Shown piece by piece: positions 13,348 through 25,877 of a stretch of DNA of 64,000 nucleotides. Location: contig CP075492.1 in the NCBI GenBank assembly GCA_021613535.1, positions 10,168,001 through 10,232,000 of the forward strand, written 5' to 3'. The number at the start of each line of letters is the position of its first letter. Within the stretch, counting starts at the first letter, position 1. Made by a program: the position numbers and the translations under genes. Origin of the DNA: Adineta vaga (lineage: Eukaryota; Rotifera). A model generated the notes under the pieces. The model had not been told where the DNA came from. It did no database searches and saw nothing but the letters and a program-made list of their open reading frames with translations.

Positions 13348-16300
13348 ATGAGTAGTAATCTAGCATTACAATGGGACAAATTATTACGACCTGGTATATG
13401 TACTGTAAGAAGAAAAGAAATGAATTCTTTCAAAAAATAAAAATCCATCTTTTTTTACAGTTATTCTATCGAGAATATCCATTAATGGAATTACATGATA
13501 GTGCATGTCAACGAATTCAAGAATTTCTCTATAAAATTCTTTGTTTTCTTCTTCGACAATATCCACATCGAGCTGAACTTGAACAATGGTGAGAATTTAG
13601 TTTTCTTATCTCTGTACTCAATTGCATGAGAACGAACATATTTCTATCAATGTATCAGCTGGTCATGAAAATTGACTTTTATTTTGAAATATAATCCAGA
13701 ACAGATGTTTCAAAGGAAGTTTCACTTTATAAAATTAATTTCTCTAATGTGTTTTTCTTCTATAATATCTGAAAAAGATTAATCAAATAAACGATTATCT
13801 ATGATAAATATGATCCTACTCATAAAGATAACGCTAATTCAACTTCGAATCGTATGAAAAAAACGTTTTTTTTAAATCAGTAACAGATTGACCTATTTGA
13901 ATAAAGCACACGCAAAAGTAATCGATTAAATACTCAATTTCTATTTTCTATTGTTATTAAAATCCTTCTTTCAATAGAAAAGGTCAGAAAACATCAGAAT
14001 GATACATTATCAATCGATAGATCGTTTCTCTTTTTTGTTATTATTCTTACGTCTTCGTCGTCTCGAACTATAAACATTCGTTATTGATATCGTCTTCCGT
14101 TTGTATTTTCTTTTTCCTTAGAAAATAATTATCTCTAAATAGCTAGACAGAAAAAAAAGAGAAGAGAATACATTAGATTGACTTCTTCTTCTTCTAGGTT
14201 ATATATCAACTATCCAGAAGCACAATATGCATTAAATCGGAATAGTCGAAAACGTATTTTCTCTATCGATCAATTACAAACATTAATTCATAAAGTTTGA
14301 ATGAGAAAAAATAATACTTTCCTTTCATTTCTAATTGGTTTTGTTTTTCTTCATCAATAGGAATTTGGATCACATAATGAAATGGATATTAGTTATTTAG
14401 CAACAACATTAGAACATTGTACAAAAGATTTATTAAAGGTGTGTATATGAAGAAAAGGAGCGGAGAAGTGTTTGTTTGTTTTTCTCTGGAATTTCAATGA
14501 TTATTATTTAGCTTGCATATGATTATATCAATCGGTTAGGAAAAAATGAAATTGTAGCGAATGATATTGATTTAATAATGAATGCTGATACGGTAAAAAA
14601 ATAGAGACTTTATTAACTGTTAAAAACTATATCTAATCTTTTCTTTTATCTAAATAGATTTTTGTTGAAATACTTGGTTCAGATTTAAATTATTCTTCAA
14701 AGTCTCCATCATCATCATCATCAACAATAACATCTGCTTATCATATCGATACTTCCATTGCTACAATGTCCTACAATGAATTAATCCGACATTTTATCAT
14801 AACTGAAACACAATACAAAGATGATTTAGAATTATTAATTAAATTATTTCGTAATCCTATTCGAAAATTATTTGACGATTCACCGGAGGTTTGTGAAGAA
14901 TTCGTCTAGAAAAGATTTTGCAAAAGACAAATTTTGTTTTCTTCTTCTAGATGATTGATGATGTTTTTGGTTGTTTAGATGATATTTATGAATTAACTAC
15001 AAAATTCCTCTCAGATTTAGAAGATGCTAAAGAAATGCGAGATGATAATACAAAAAATATTTCTTTATATGAACCATTTCAAAATTTTATTGAGGTACGT
15101 AATTTTTCATCGAAGATTATTAGTAAAGTCAATAAGATGAAGAAAACATTTGCATAACAAATGTTAAATTTAAGGAGAATGAAAGAACAGTTGAGTATGT
15201 TTTCTAGTTCAACATTATTATGTAGAATGAATGTTCAAGTTAAATTGATGTGATTTATTCATGTTCATTGTATTTTCTAGGGTAATGAATATGAATGTTA
15301 TACGAAATATACTCATACAATTCTTGCCAATGATCATAATGATCAATTACAACAATTATTAAGTGACAAAAATGTCAAACAATACTTAGAAGTATGAAAT
15401 ACTTTTGTCCTTAATAGTTATATCTAAACGTCATTCATCTAGTCAAAACCAGATCAAATCAAAGAAACATATCAATTTTTGTTACCTGCATTATTACATC
15501 TACCTATTCATCATTTTCAACAATATCTCATTTATCTTGAAGTAAGTTGATCTGTAGGATATAATATATCGATTGATATGTTTCATTTGTTCAAGAAATT
15601 GGCGTTATTCCCTGAATCGGAATCAGCACAATTGACAGATGTTTTAAGTGTTCTACGACAGAATAGTTATCAAATGAAACGATCAAAATTGAATATGTAT
15701 GATGGATGAGTTGGGATCTATCGAATAAAATGATATCTCTTTTTGATTTTCAGGAATTTGAGTATTCATTCATTTACAATGCCGAAATTAACGGAAAATA
15801 AAACGAATAATTGGAAACAGATTATCGAAAATTGGGATATTAAAGAATCGACATCATTGATGGATAGTCATTTGAAACATATTGTTATACAGAATTCTAA
15901 CATAATAACAAGCGTTGATCGACGCGTAATCTTATTTTCAACTGTTTTATGTTTATGTAAAGCTGTATCGAATGATAAATGGAAATTTAAGGAAAAGATT
16001 TGGTTAAGAAAATTTAATATCAATGATGAAATTCGTATTGCTGGTAAAGTGAAATGAATCATTGACGTTGATAGAAACGACAAACTCGTTTGTATTTAGA
16101 TCATGAACATGTTTTCGAAATACAATGTGATGATAAGAATTATATTTTACAAGCTCGAACTGAACAGGAAAAATATCAATGGTTATGTTTATTAATGTAC
16201 ATACGAAATAAAAGGTTAGTTCAAGAAAATTTCGATTGAATAACATTATCATGCATTGATAATAACTTTCTTTTTCAGTATTCTTCAACGTGAATTATAC

Positions 16301-18505
16301 AATATTCTTGTTAATGAAGATGCACAGCAAATTCTATTAACACCTGATCCATCTCAATACAAGTAATGATTTTGATAGATTTTCTCATTGAATGTACATA
16401 TCGTTTGATACTATTAGATTTTGTGCTCCAAATCTACCAACAAACATTTTAATTGATTATCATACGAATGATAAATCTTCATCTGCACCATCATTTACAA
16501 TTCGTGGAGCGACAATAGAAAAATTAATTGAACATTTAACACATCATCAATTATTACATCCACGTTTTGTTAAATCATTTCTCATGACTTATAAATCGTA
16601 TTGTACACCAATCGAACTTTTAAATCTACTTATTGAACGTTATAATATTCCTGAACCTGCTTCATCGTATTTATACACAGAACAACAATTGAAAAAATTT
16701 CGTAAAGAATATGTTCAACCTGTTAAATTGCGGTAAGATGAAGTTCATTTCGAAATAAAAGATATTTTAAAAAAATTATTATTAATTTAGAGTATTGAAT
16801 GTTATTCGACAATGGGCAGATAAATATTTCAATGATCTTGTTGAATCCAATGATAATATCCTCGATCAATTACGAACTTTTCTACAATCAGTTTCGGATA
16901 CAGGTGGCTTGTATCAATTTAAAACAAGTATTTTGAAATTAATTGATAAACAGGTTTGAATAATTGACATGAAAGATAATAGTTTTGATTATTTTTTCAA
17001 TATAGACAATTGATTATCAAGATTCATCGAAGAAAAATCAACAACAAGATTTAATAAGTAATGAACGAGATCAAATAGAAGATTTTGATGTTTTTCTCGT
17101 AAGTCTTGATAGAATTACACGAAATAGCGAGCGATATTTACAATCATTCTATGTTTTCTTTTAGTACGATATGAAAGATTTATCTGATCAAATTACTTTG
17201 ATATGTTCAAATTATTTTCGTGCTATTACTTCTCAAGAATTACTCTATCGTTTACCAAATTTGTATAATTTACAAAATTATATGAAATTTCTTGATAAAG
17301 TGGTAAGTGAATCAGACTTTTTCTTATCGATTAATCAAAGTGAACATGATTGTAGCTTGGCTTTTGGTGTAAACGATCCATCTTAGAAACATCGAATTTT
17401 GAAGAACGTATTGCAGTTACAGAACGCTTTATTCAAATTGCTATTCGTGCCTATGAAAAGAAAAATTTCGCCGCTGTTTTTGCTCTCATTTTTGGAGGAA
17501 TTATTGATTTAGAGAAATCATTACCACATACATGGGATGTAAGTATAGAAATCATTCATAAAAATGATTGAAAAATCAAATTATTTTTTAGCGATTGAGT
17601 AAACAAAGTCGAACATTTGTGACATTAGTTGATGATATGCTTGGTGAAGATTCACATTTTAAATTATATTTCGAAAAATTACGTCAAAGTCCTTTACCTG
17701 TTGTACCATTTATCGGTAGGAGAAAACTTTCCCATGTGTAGTAAAGATCATCATCTTTATTTCTTTCAGCAAATAATCAAACACGTATTGCCCAAATGAA
17801 AGAAAAACATAATATGATTGTTCTTTCAACAGGTGAAATATTAATTAATTTTCGAAAATTTCAACAAATTGGTGAACATCTATCAGAAATTCAACAATAT
17901 CAAAATATGCCCTATGATATCATACCAAATTATGAAATACAACGAGAATTAAAACGATTAAATCCAATGAAGAATTTTCCAGATGAAAATAGTTTTCAAA
18001 ACTATCTAGTTTCATTGAAAGAACAAATTGAACCTGCTGATTCATCTCCCAAAGTATTTGTAAGTTTTCAAAACGATTTTTTTCATAATCAAATTCATGT
18101 TTTTCTTAGCCAACACGTCGACCGACTAGTACATGGCGTTCACATTCACGTGTATCTCGTCTTTTTATGATTCCATCAGCATCATTTACATCACATGTAC
18201 GAACGTCAAGTCAGTCTGATGAACAACATCGAAAATCTAACTCAGATATTTCATCACGTAACTAAACTCTACATTTCATGTTTTCTCTTCGAGACAATTC
18301 TCGTCTTTTTTTGTGTCTAGATCGACAAGCAAGTTTAGATATCAATACATTAACTTTACATGATACATTCGCTTTTGACAATTCTCTTTGTAAATCAACA
18401 GATGATCTTCAACCGACAATCAATACAACACAACAACCTCCACCTGTACCTCCTCGAGCACCACGTATCTCACAAGGGAATACTAAAAGTTCATCTCCTT
18501 GTTAA
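13348..18505 (+). CDS. SOS1: Son of sevenless, Ras/Rac guanine-nucleotide exchange factor
   Basis: Twenty-two exons join without a frame break to 1084 residues (human SOS1 has about 1330). Intron 1 spans 13405-13460; intron 2 (13589-14197) is unusually long at 609 nt. The domain order is as in SOS: histone-fold N-terminus (about 1-180, with INYPEAQYALNR), DH domain from about 184 (NELIRHFIITETQYKDDLELL is its start), PH, Ras exchange motif from about 560 (TIRGATIEKLIEHLT and HPRFVKSFLMTYKSYCTP), and CDC25 catalytic domain (about 720-970). The CDC25 part contains ITLICSNYFRAITSQELL, ERFIQIAIRAYEKKNFAAVF, PFI and LINFRKFQQIGEHLSEIQQY. The tail has PPPVPPRAPR, a Grb2-type SH3 ligand. SOS couples receptor tyrosine kinases to Ras at the membrane. 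The C-terminal tail is shorter than in vertebrates. Confidence 0.95.
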
Positions 18506-18704
18506 AATACAAATTCATCATCTGTCAGATGTTTTTTTTTTATATACACACATATAAATCTATTGTGCGCGTGTCTTTCATAAATTATTATATGAATCTT
18601 GTTTAACAATGCTGTGGACAATAAATTTGAAAAGAAAAATTAATCAGATCTGAAGTATTTTATCATTCTCCTAGAATTCAATTTATTTACAATTTTTTTT
18701 CTAT

Positions 18705-19716
18705 TTACTTTTCTTCAAGTTTTCTTTGTTTATATAAAGTTTGAATATCATCATTAGCAATTAATTTCTGTAGTTGCTTTAATGTCAATAAATTTTCCAC
18801 GATACTTTTTGTAACAAGACGACAATCTTTGATATCAAAGATATTCAATCGTTTTAGTTTTCGACATAATGAATGAATTGTGTCATCATTGATTTGTGTT
18901 GCACTTAAATATAGTCGACGAAGTGTTCTACTATAAAGAATCAATGTTTCGATCAAATTTGATGTTGATGTTATACGAAAACAACCATTTAGATTGAGTT
19001 CAACTAAATTTGGACAGAGAGGTGGTAAATAACCAATGGATGCTGATCGTAGACAAGCAGAATTTTCAAAAGAAAGTATTTCTAATTGTCGAAATGAAAG
19101 ATTTTGTGTTGGATTTGAAGGATTTTTTGGTAATTGTAAAAATGCTAATGATCCGGATATATCTGTTGGCAACATTTCACATTTGTTTAAATATAGACCT
19201 TGAAGATTAGGTGGTAAATTTGTTATATTATTTACCACTCTTTGATTTCCTTGAAAATCATAATGTGATAAATGTAGATAACGCAGATTTGGATAGGATA
19301 TATGAATTGAAGAACTTATTTGTTCAGTTAATGGTGGTGGTTTACGAGCATTGTTATGAATCAGAGTGCCAGAAATTTTTAATATTTCAGTACATGTACG
19401 AGGAAAACGATGTAAAAATTTCATCAACACTCGATTTGAATAAGGTTTGCAAGTTAAATCAATCGTTGTCCAAAAGTCTGAATCGTGTGCAATAGTTCGA
19501 AACCATTGACAAACTCTATTGAAAAGTTTAGAATAAAAAAATGAATGAATGAAAAGAAATTGTTACTAACCCTGCAACGACGATCAATTCTGGAGTAGTC
19601 AAATATTTAAATATAGTTAAAAGTGTCTCATCCGGCAATTGAAATATAATCCCGTCTTGTGGAATACGTTCTTCTCGAAGTTCTCTTTTTCGTTTGATAC
19701 GAGTATTCAAAGACAT
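18705..19716 (-). CDS. F-box/leucine-rich-repeat protein (FBXL12-like)
   Basis: Two exons (19571-19716, 18705-19515) give 318 residues. The F-box spans the splice: IIFQLPDETLLTIFKYLTTP, then GVCQWFRTIAHDSDFWTTID. Leucine-rich repeats follow (YPNLRYLHLSHYDFQ, LPPNLQGLYLNKCEM, FRQLEILSFENSACL, CPNLVELNLNGCFRI, SRTLRRLYLSATQI). F-box proteins recruit substrates to SCF (Skp1-Cul1) ubiquitin ligases, and the LRRs choose the substrate. The LPPNLQGLYLNKCEM pattern recalls FBXL12, but orthology is not secure. The start is the first ATG in frame. Confidence 0.85.
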
Positions 19717-20080
19717 TGAAAATAAATTTGACAAAAATACTCAAGTAAATTTATCGTACATGAATCTTGTCATTGCTCAATGAATATGAAATGTTATTGA
19801 AATGGCCAATGAAATTAAAGAACAAACCTCTTTGTCATACCATACGATCACACTACCATCTGTTGAATAAAAAGAACAAGAGATAGATGAATAGTCTGTT
19901 ATAGAAAGCCGCTGTATATTAATTCTTTATTCACAAAAAGACTGTATATAACGAGTAAAAACAAATCTACCGCGAGAAAAACTATCAATTGTTAGTTTTA
20001 CATATGATGATATTAGATAAACAGAATGAATTCAAAAATCTATATTGTCTCGTTGATCAGCTGTGTCCAATTTATTTCTG
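19717..20080. other. Intergenic, no gene seen
   Basis: Short AT-rich gap between two minus-strand genes. It must contain the F-box gene promoter and the 3' end of the gene to its right. Confidence 0.5.
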
Positions 20081-20796
20081 TTATTTCTTAACATCAGTAC
20101 CTTGAGCATTCGATTCTTGATAATCAGCTGTAGCTCGTTTATAATGTTCATTGTTTTTCAAATCATTTTTCTGAGGGGCACGATCCTTCATCATTTGGTA
20201 GCCAGCATCTGAAGAATAGAAATAATGTTGAGCTATAAAAATAAATACGTCAATGTCAACTTACAGATAGCGAGAGCAAGAACAGCGGCCATGCCAAATT
20301 GACCCATTGTTGAATTCATAACTGATACTTCATTGTCGAATTCACTAGAAAGTATGATATATTTTAATTGATAAGTATAGAGAAGAAATTCGATAATCAC
20401 TCTGATGATGATGATGAAGTTTTGGATTTTTTTGTCGAGGTAGATGAAGTTTTTTTGTCAGTTTGTTTATTTTTTAAATCAATATTTTCATGATCTAGAG
20501 GTGGCGCATCAGAACTTGTCTTAGTTGGATTAGTATGATCCGATCCAGTTGAACTTTTTGGTAAGACTGAGGAATCACCTTTTTGTGTTCCACCTGTTTG
20601 TGAAACAGTTTTTGTACTGCCTGACATCGGTGCACCCTTCAATAGGGATTTTATTATTTAAGAAAATTGAAAGAGAATGATAACATACTCCGCCTGATGT
20701 AGGAATACTTTGACTGGCCTGTGCACGTGCAACTAGTGAAGGTACATAACGAGAGAATTGAAATAATACTTTTGTACGACAAAAATAGGAAGCCAT
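20081..20796 (-). CDS. Uncharacterised protein, paralogue A of a tandem pair
   Basis: Four exons (20689-20796, 20401-20636, 20265-20344, 20081-20208) give 183 residues. The N-terminus is basic, with no acidic residue for some 30 positions (MASYFCRTKVLFQFSRYVPS), like a mitochondrial presequence. A Ser/Thr/Lys-rich hydrophilic stretch comes next, then a short hydrophobic segment (MGQFGMAAVLALAI), then a hydrophilic tail with YQMMKDRAPQKND, ending TDVKK. The last two exon joins share phase and position with the neighbouring gene at 20958-21647, and the motif GQFGxAAVxAxxI-Y-x-x-Y-x-M is common to both. Likely a single-pass, perhaps mitochondrial, membrane protein; function unknown. Confidence 0.7.
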
Positions 20797-20957
20797 TATT
20801 GAAAAGAAAAATCTGAAAAAGAAAGAAGATCGGAAATCCTAATTCGCTATATATTTGTTGTTAATTTCAAGAGCAAGGATGGAGAAAACAGAAAGATAAG
20901 TTGTTATTTTTTTTTCTATGGAAAAAGTAAAGTTTATGTATTCGGCTAAGATAATGT

Positions 20958-21647
20958 TTAATGTTTCTTGACATCGGTTGATGGATTGACAGTTTCGCGG
21001 GGTTTTTTTGAATGATGTTCTTCGGCAAGTTTATCATGAACATCCGACTGGCCTTGTAAATCTGGTCTGGTAATACGAGCTTGTTTATCGCGAAAATTTG
21101 CTTTCTGATCAGGTGCATTACCAGCTAACATTTTGTATGCAGCATCTAGAAAGAAAAGTCATTTGATCTTTTTTATCTTTATTATGATATATGCATTTAT
21201 TTATATTTACAAATTGATACTGCAACGACAGCTGCAATACCGAATTGACCAATTGGGCTTTTTAAAAGTGATTGATGTCTGAAACGAGAAAAGAATATTA
21301 TCAGAGTGTTGATTTTATGGCAACACATACGACTGATCTGAGCCCCCTTGTGAACGATGGTGGGATTGTTTAGCATCTCCTGTTGTTTTTGTTGGATTGG
21401 TTTTGTCATCAGCTGTTTGTGCACCAGGTAACATATTGGCACTGCTACCACCACCGATACCTGTTCTTGATGAACCTGATGGACCATCGGTAGCAATAAA
21501 TTGACCAGAACCAGACACTATATGATGACCACCTTTAGTATCGGGTACTTTCACTGATGAACCTGGTGGTAAATTATGTGCATTCATACGTGAAACATAA
21601 AGAATATTTGATGTTGCACGAGGTACAAGACGACAAAGGTGCGACAT
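20958..21647 (-). CDS. Uncharacterised protein, paralogue B of a tandem pair
   Basis: Three exons (21331-21647, 21211-21278, 20958-21145) give 190 residues. It opens with a basic, possibly mitochondrial leader (MSHLCRLVPRATSNILYVSR). A Gly/Ser-rich region follows, then NPTKTTGDAK (paralogue A has NPTKTSSDA). A hydrophobic segment GQFGIAAVVAVSI is followed by the hydrophilic tail YKMLAGNAPDQKANFRDKQA, ending TDVKKH. Introns fall in phases 2 and 1, as in paralogue A, so the two arose by tandem duplication. No known domain is recognised. The gap to paralogue A is only about 160 nt, so shared control is possible. Confidence 0.7.
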
Positions 21648-22538
21648 TGTATTTAGAAAAGATTAAATATCTGAAAGAATAGAGACACGCCTATATTATA
21701 TTTGATTTGTAAATAGTATCAAGTTCATCAATCGTATAGTAATCTAAATTGAATACGATTGTTGTCCAATTCAACATTTATTTTTCGATTTGTTTTAACA
21801 ATCTCATAGAACCAACAGATTTAGATTTCTCCAGCTAATCAGACGTTTTTCGAGACTTTAGATAAACTTATTTTTTGATTATATTGCATAATCGATTATC
21901 TATGATCTAGATATAGTATCGTAAATATCTAAATAAGACAAAACAATGAAAGTACTGGATACGAACTCGATATGAAAAATAAGAAAAATATGTAATGAAC
22001 TTTCAATAAATTTCTATTGGTTAATCGACGCCATTAAATATATCCAGTAAATCTCTTCGAGAAGATGTGTTTTTTCATTAAAAACAATTCAATTCAAAAA
22101 ATTTTTATCATCATTCATGAACTTCAATGATAATATATGAAAAATCAATAAAAATACGTAAATACATTTCTTCACATTGATACTAGCGACAATGGATGGC
22201 GCATGTGTATTGTCTTCCTTTTAATCTGGAATCCTGGTACCATTTATGATGTAGGAATATTTAGAAAATGTTCTTTCTAATCCTGGAGATATAGGTATAG
22301 TCAAATGCTAATCTTTTCTTTGTTGATCATCTCAACAATCAAGCAATGTTCTTAAAATTATTTCGTAAAAGTAAAGCATATTTTAATAGTTCAAAGTCAT
22401 TGATAGAGATAATTAAATCTTTTTTTCATATCAAGTGCAATGATCTGCAGTTGAGCGCACATAAACAATTACTTTTTATTTATAAATTTCAAAAGAAAAA
22501 AGAAGGAAAAGAAAAAGAATCAATTTGCCATTTATTTC
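21648..22538. other. Intergenic, no gene seen
   Basis: AT-rich region between the paralogue B start and the mGluR stop. Short ORFs near 22346-22612 are AT-rich chance frames. No repeat or RNA gene was recognised. Confidence 0.5.
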
Positions 22539-25500
22539 CTACAGCATCATATCTTCACCTTGATTCGAATTGGAATTTAAACTATCGTCATCATCAAATG
22601 TATATTTTTTAAATCTTAGTTTTTGTTTGTCATTATTTGAACAATTATTTGTATCACGTGTTGAACCAATAGATGGTAATCTCGGCTTTGTTTTGGCACT
22701 ATTTGGTATTAATTTAAATGAGACACTTTTACTTGCAACAGATGAGGGTGACAATTGATCAGCTTCGTTATTTACAATAGATTTTAATACAACATCATTA
22801 TTTGTTCCATCTAGTAATGGAACATTTGTTGTCATTGGAATATGTGATGTAAATTTGAAACTACTAGCTTGAGCTTTTAATTGATTTGCTAATCGCATAT
22901 TTTTTTCCGGATGAATGAGAATAATATAAACTTTGGGCGAAAATAGACAAAATAATGCGACTGTTGCGCATAAAGATATTGCTACACAAAGTGTAGTGAT
23001 GTGTACCTTAGAGAAAAATGAATAAAATACTTTTTTTTTCGCTCGATAAAAATCTTTTACTTGATGACGACCAGTTTCATCAGCTGTGAAATAAATTGGA
23101 AGAAATGCTAACCTAGAATAGAAAAAGATATATATATATAAATAACATTTGTTCTTTTATTAGAAGAAAAACGGTTCAACAAACCAGATAATGCACGTAG
23201 TATAACAGGTAAAGCCAATAAATTTTGTTTCATTGAAATTTTCTGGTACTTTTCGTGTACTTATTGCATACATTGTACATATAAGTACAAGTAAAACATT
23301 ATAAGTTAATGAAAATAGAAAAGAATGTTTATGCATATGACATTTAAGTATAATCAATCGATTATGAATTACTGAATCGACAAATGGTCGTTCATATGCA
23401 AGCCAAAGGAGAAAGTAATAGTTGAATTGTTATTAAACATGAACAAATAGCAACTTGAGAATGAGGAGATATATATTGAGGTCGTAATCGACCTAAAAAA
23501 TCAAAATATAGATTTTCATTTCTTTCCATTGAAAACATTCTATTACCTTGTTTTTTTGTACTGGAAAATATTCTTGCAATACGATTTGTTTTTGTTAGTA
23601 ATGCAGCATACATCATGGAAAATCCTAAACCAATGCCTAAACGTTGTATAACACATGTAATTATATGTGGTTTGAATAGAAATGGAAATGTCATGGTATA
23701 ACAGAGGTGAATACCTCCTAACATAATAAAACAAAGTTCTTTGCCACTAGCTTTGACAATAGGTGTTTCTCGTTTTCGATAGAATATTATCACTACAAAT
23801 AGTGTAAGAATATTGCCAATAAGTGATAAACTAATTGGAACAAGTGCTTGTACTGAAAGAATTTCAATATAAGTTTCTTCAAGTTGATAACATGATGTTC
23901 GATTTGCTGTTGGCCAAAATTTAACGGGACATGGTTCACAACGTTCATTTTCATCTGCACTAATCACAATCGATGTTTCATTACAAGGTGTACATACCCA
24001 ACAACAAGAATCACCTTGAAATTGTTTTACTTCACCGACACGACATGGTTCTGAACATCGTGAAATAGGAATCGTTGCTGATGAAGATGTATTATGTATG
24101 TTTGAACCAGGCCAAACAATTGAATCAATATCTAAATTCAGTTGTCCATGTTCATTTCGTCCCACTTTCCAGCGCCTACGGAATAATATTCATATGGTGA
24201 AACATTCGTATCGACAGATGTAACATTTGAACGACGATAATTATATATACGGTAATGTCCAGGGACAAAACGTTCCGAATTGAATTGTATTTGTCGAAAG
24301 TCAGGCACTAGAAAAAGAGGAAATCGAATACTAATGAGATTTTTCTCAACTAATGCATGTATCATGAAATCTTTTCTGAAATTGATCTGACAGTTATTTA
24401 ACGAAGTATCAAACTTACTTGAAAATGGTTGTTCAAGAATTAATCGAAATAATTTTGTTCCATTTATACCATTCAAAGATGCATTTCCACATGATAATGT
24501 TGTACAATTAAAATATGCATGTAATGCATGTGCAAAAACATAGGTTGCATCAACAATAAATTGTAATTTACTATCCCAATTTGTTTCATTCAATCGGTGA
24601 TTACGACATTCAATTGAATTTACCAGACTACAGCCAAAACGATTTTCCCAGAATTCATTAAACCATGGATTTCGTGATGAAATCGTTTTTTTCTGTCGAT
24701 TATCTTCTTTTTCTATATTATTTATCTGTGTTAGATCAGGTTTAAGAGCATTAAAATATCGATCGAAATTAACTGGTTGAATAGAAATCAATTCTAATGT
24801 CAACGCTCCAACAGCAATTTCATCTGTATCAGCAGGAACGACAACGGATGATTCTTTTCCCTATATATTTTTCAAAATAAAAATAAACAGAAAGATATAC
24901 TTTTTTTTCTTGTCTTTTACCCAAGCATCACTGGCAATGAGAACAGGTCGATGTGTAACATTGATTGATTTAACTGCTTGTAATAATTTCTTTGCATCTT
25001 CTTTCGTTACAAATAGAACGTAAACACGTACTTGAACATCGGATTTAACTCGATCAATCATTGTTTGTAAAATCGTACGAATTTCATGAATAGATGCATC
25101 ACGTTTCAAACGTTGTTCATCAGCAATGCAAATTCGTTGTTGTTTTTTCTTATGTAAATAAATATCATTTTCCTTCTTTTCATCTGCAATAACATTTGTT
25201 ACTTTTAATAAACGTTTAAATTCTCGAAAACCACCTTCACCATAATCACCATGTGAATAAATTGTATTCACATAGGTAAAATTTAGATGTTGTAAAATAT
25301 CCACAATGGCACGAGCTTGATTCGAATCGGACGGGACAGTGCGTGCAAAATAATCAAATGATGATTCACTCAATTTAGGTGTTGTCGATGCATATGATAT
25401 TTGTGGTAATTGAAATAAACGTAATAAATTAGCAACGTGCACACTTACTGAACTTAATGTTGCACCAACAACACCGAAAACATTATCATTGTGAAATGCT

Positions 25501-25877
25501 TCTGATGTTGACGTATTTACACATGTACATGTACCTGATGCTAAACGACTACGAACAAATCGAAGCGATTGTTCTAATGCATAATTATCATCCGAACATG
25601 TATCTAATATTAGTGCACCTAATGTAATACCAGGTAGAAGATGTTTATCATTATTAATTTGTTCAATTGCAAATAACATAGCTTCTAAACGTTGTATACC
25701 ACGAAATTCACTGATAGCTCCACATGTTTCTCGTGGATTTCCATAGTCATGAACAGGAAATAATCCACCTAAAGTAACATCACCTACTCGATGTCCATAT
25801 CGTTCTGTTACTGCAAATGTTTGATGAAAGGATAATAGAAGACAGAAGAAAATCAATTGAAAACAATAATCAAACAT
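22539..25877 (-). CDS. Metabotropic glutamate receptor (class C GPCR) with two frame breaks
   Basis: Four exons (24921-25877, 23185-24860, 23061-23112, 22539-23006) give about 1050 residues. After a signal peptide comes the Venus-flytrap domain: GGLFPVHDYG, FRGIQRLEAMLFAIEQIN, GATLSSVSVHVANLL, YASTTPKLSE, SHGDYGEGG and ASDAW. Ser, Thr, Tyr and Asp at the known glutamate-contact positions are kept. The Cys-rich linker (CSEPCRVGEVKQF, SCCWVCTPC) and seven helices follow, with ETPIVKASGKELCFIMLGG, MYAALLTKTNRIARIF, VPENFNETKFIGFTCYTTC and FSPKVYIILIHPEKN. In the large second exon the frame shifts near 24175 (after YEYYSVG) and again near 23410-23430 (in helix 5). The net effect restores length. 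Either assembly indels or a decaying copy. Confidence 0.9.

Noticed and set aside
24138-24175. A tiny intron to bridge the first mGluR frame break
   Set aside because: Available GT-AG pairs would give introns of only 15-40 nt or remove the conserved YxYxxVG segment; an indel fits better.
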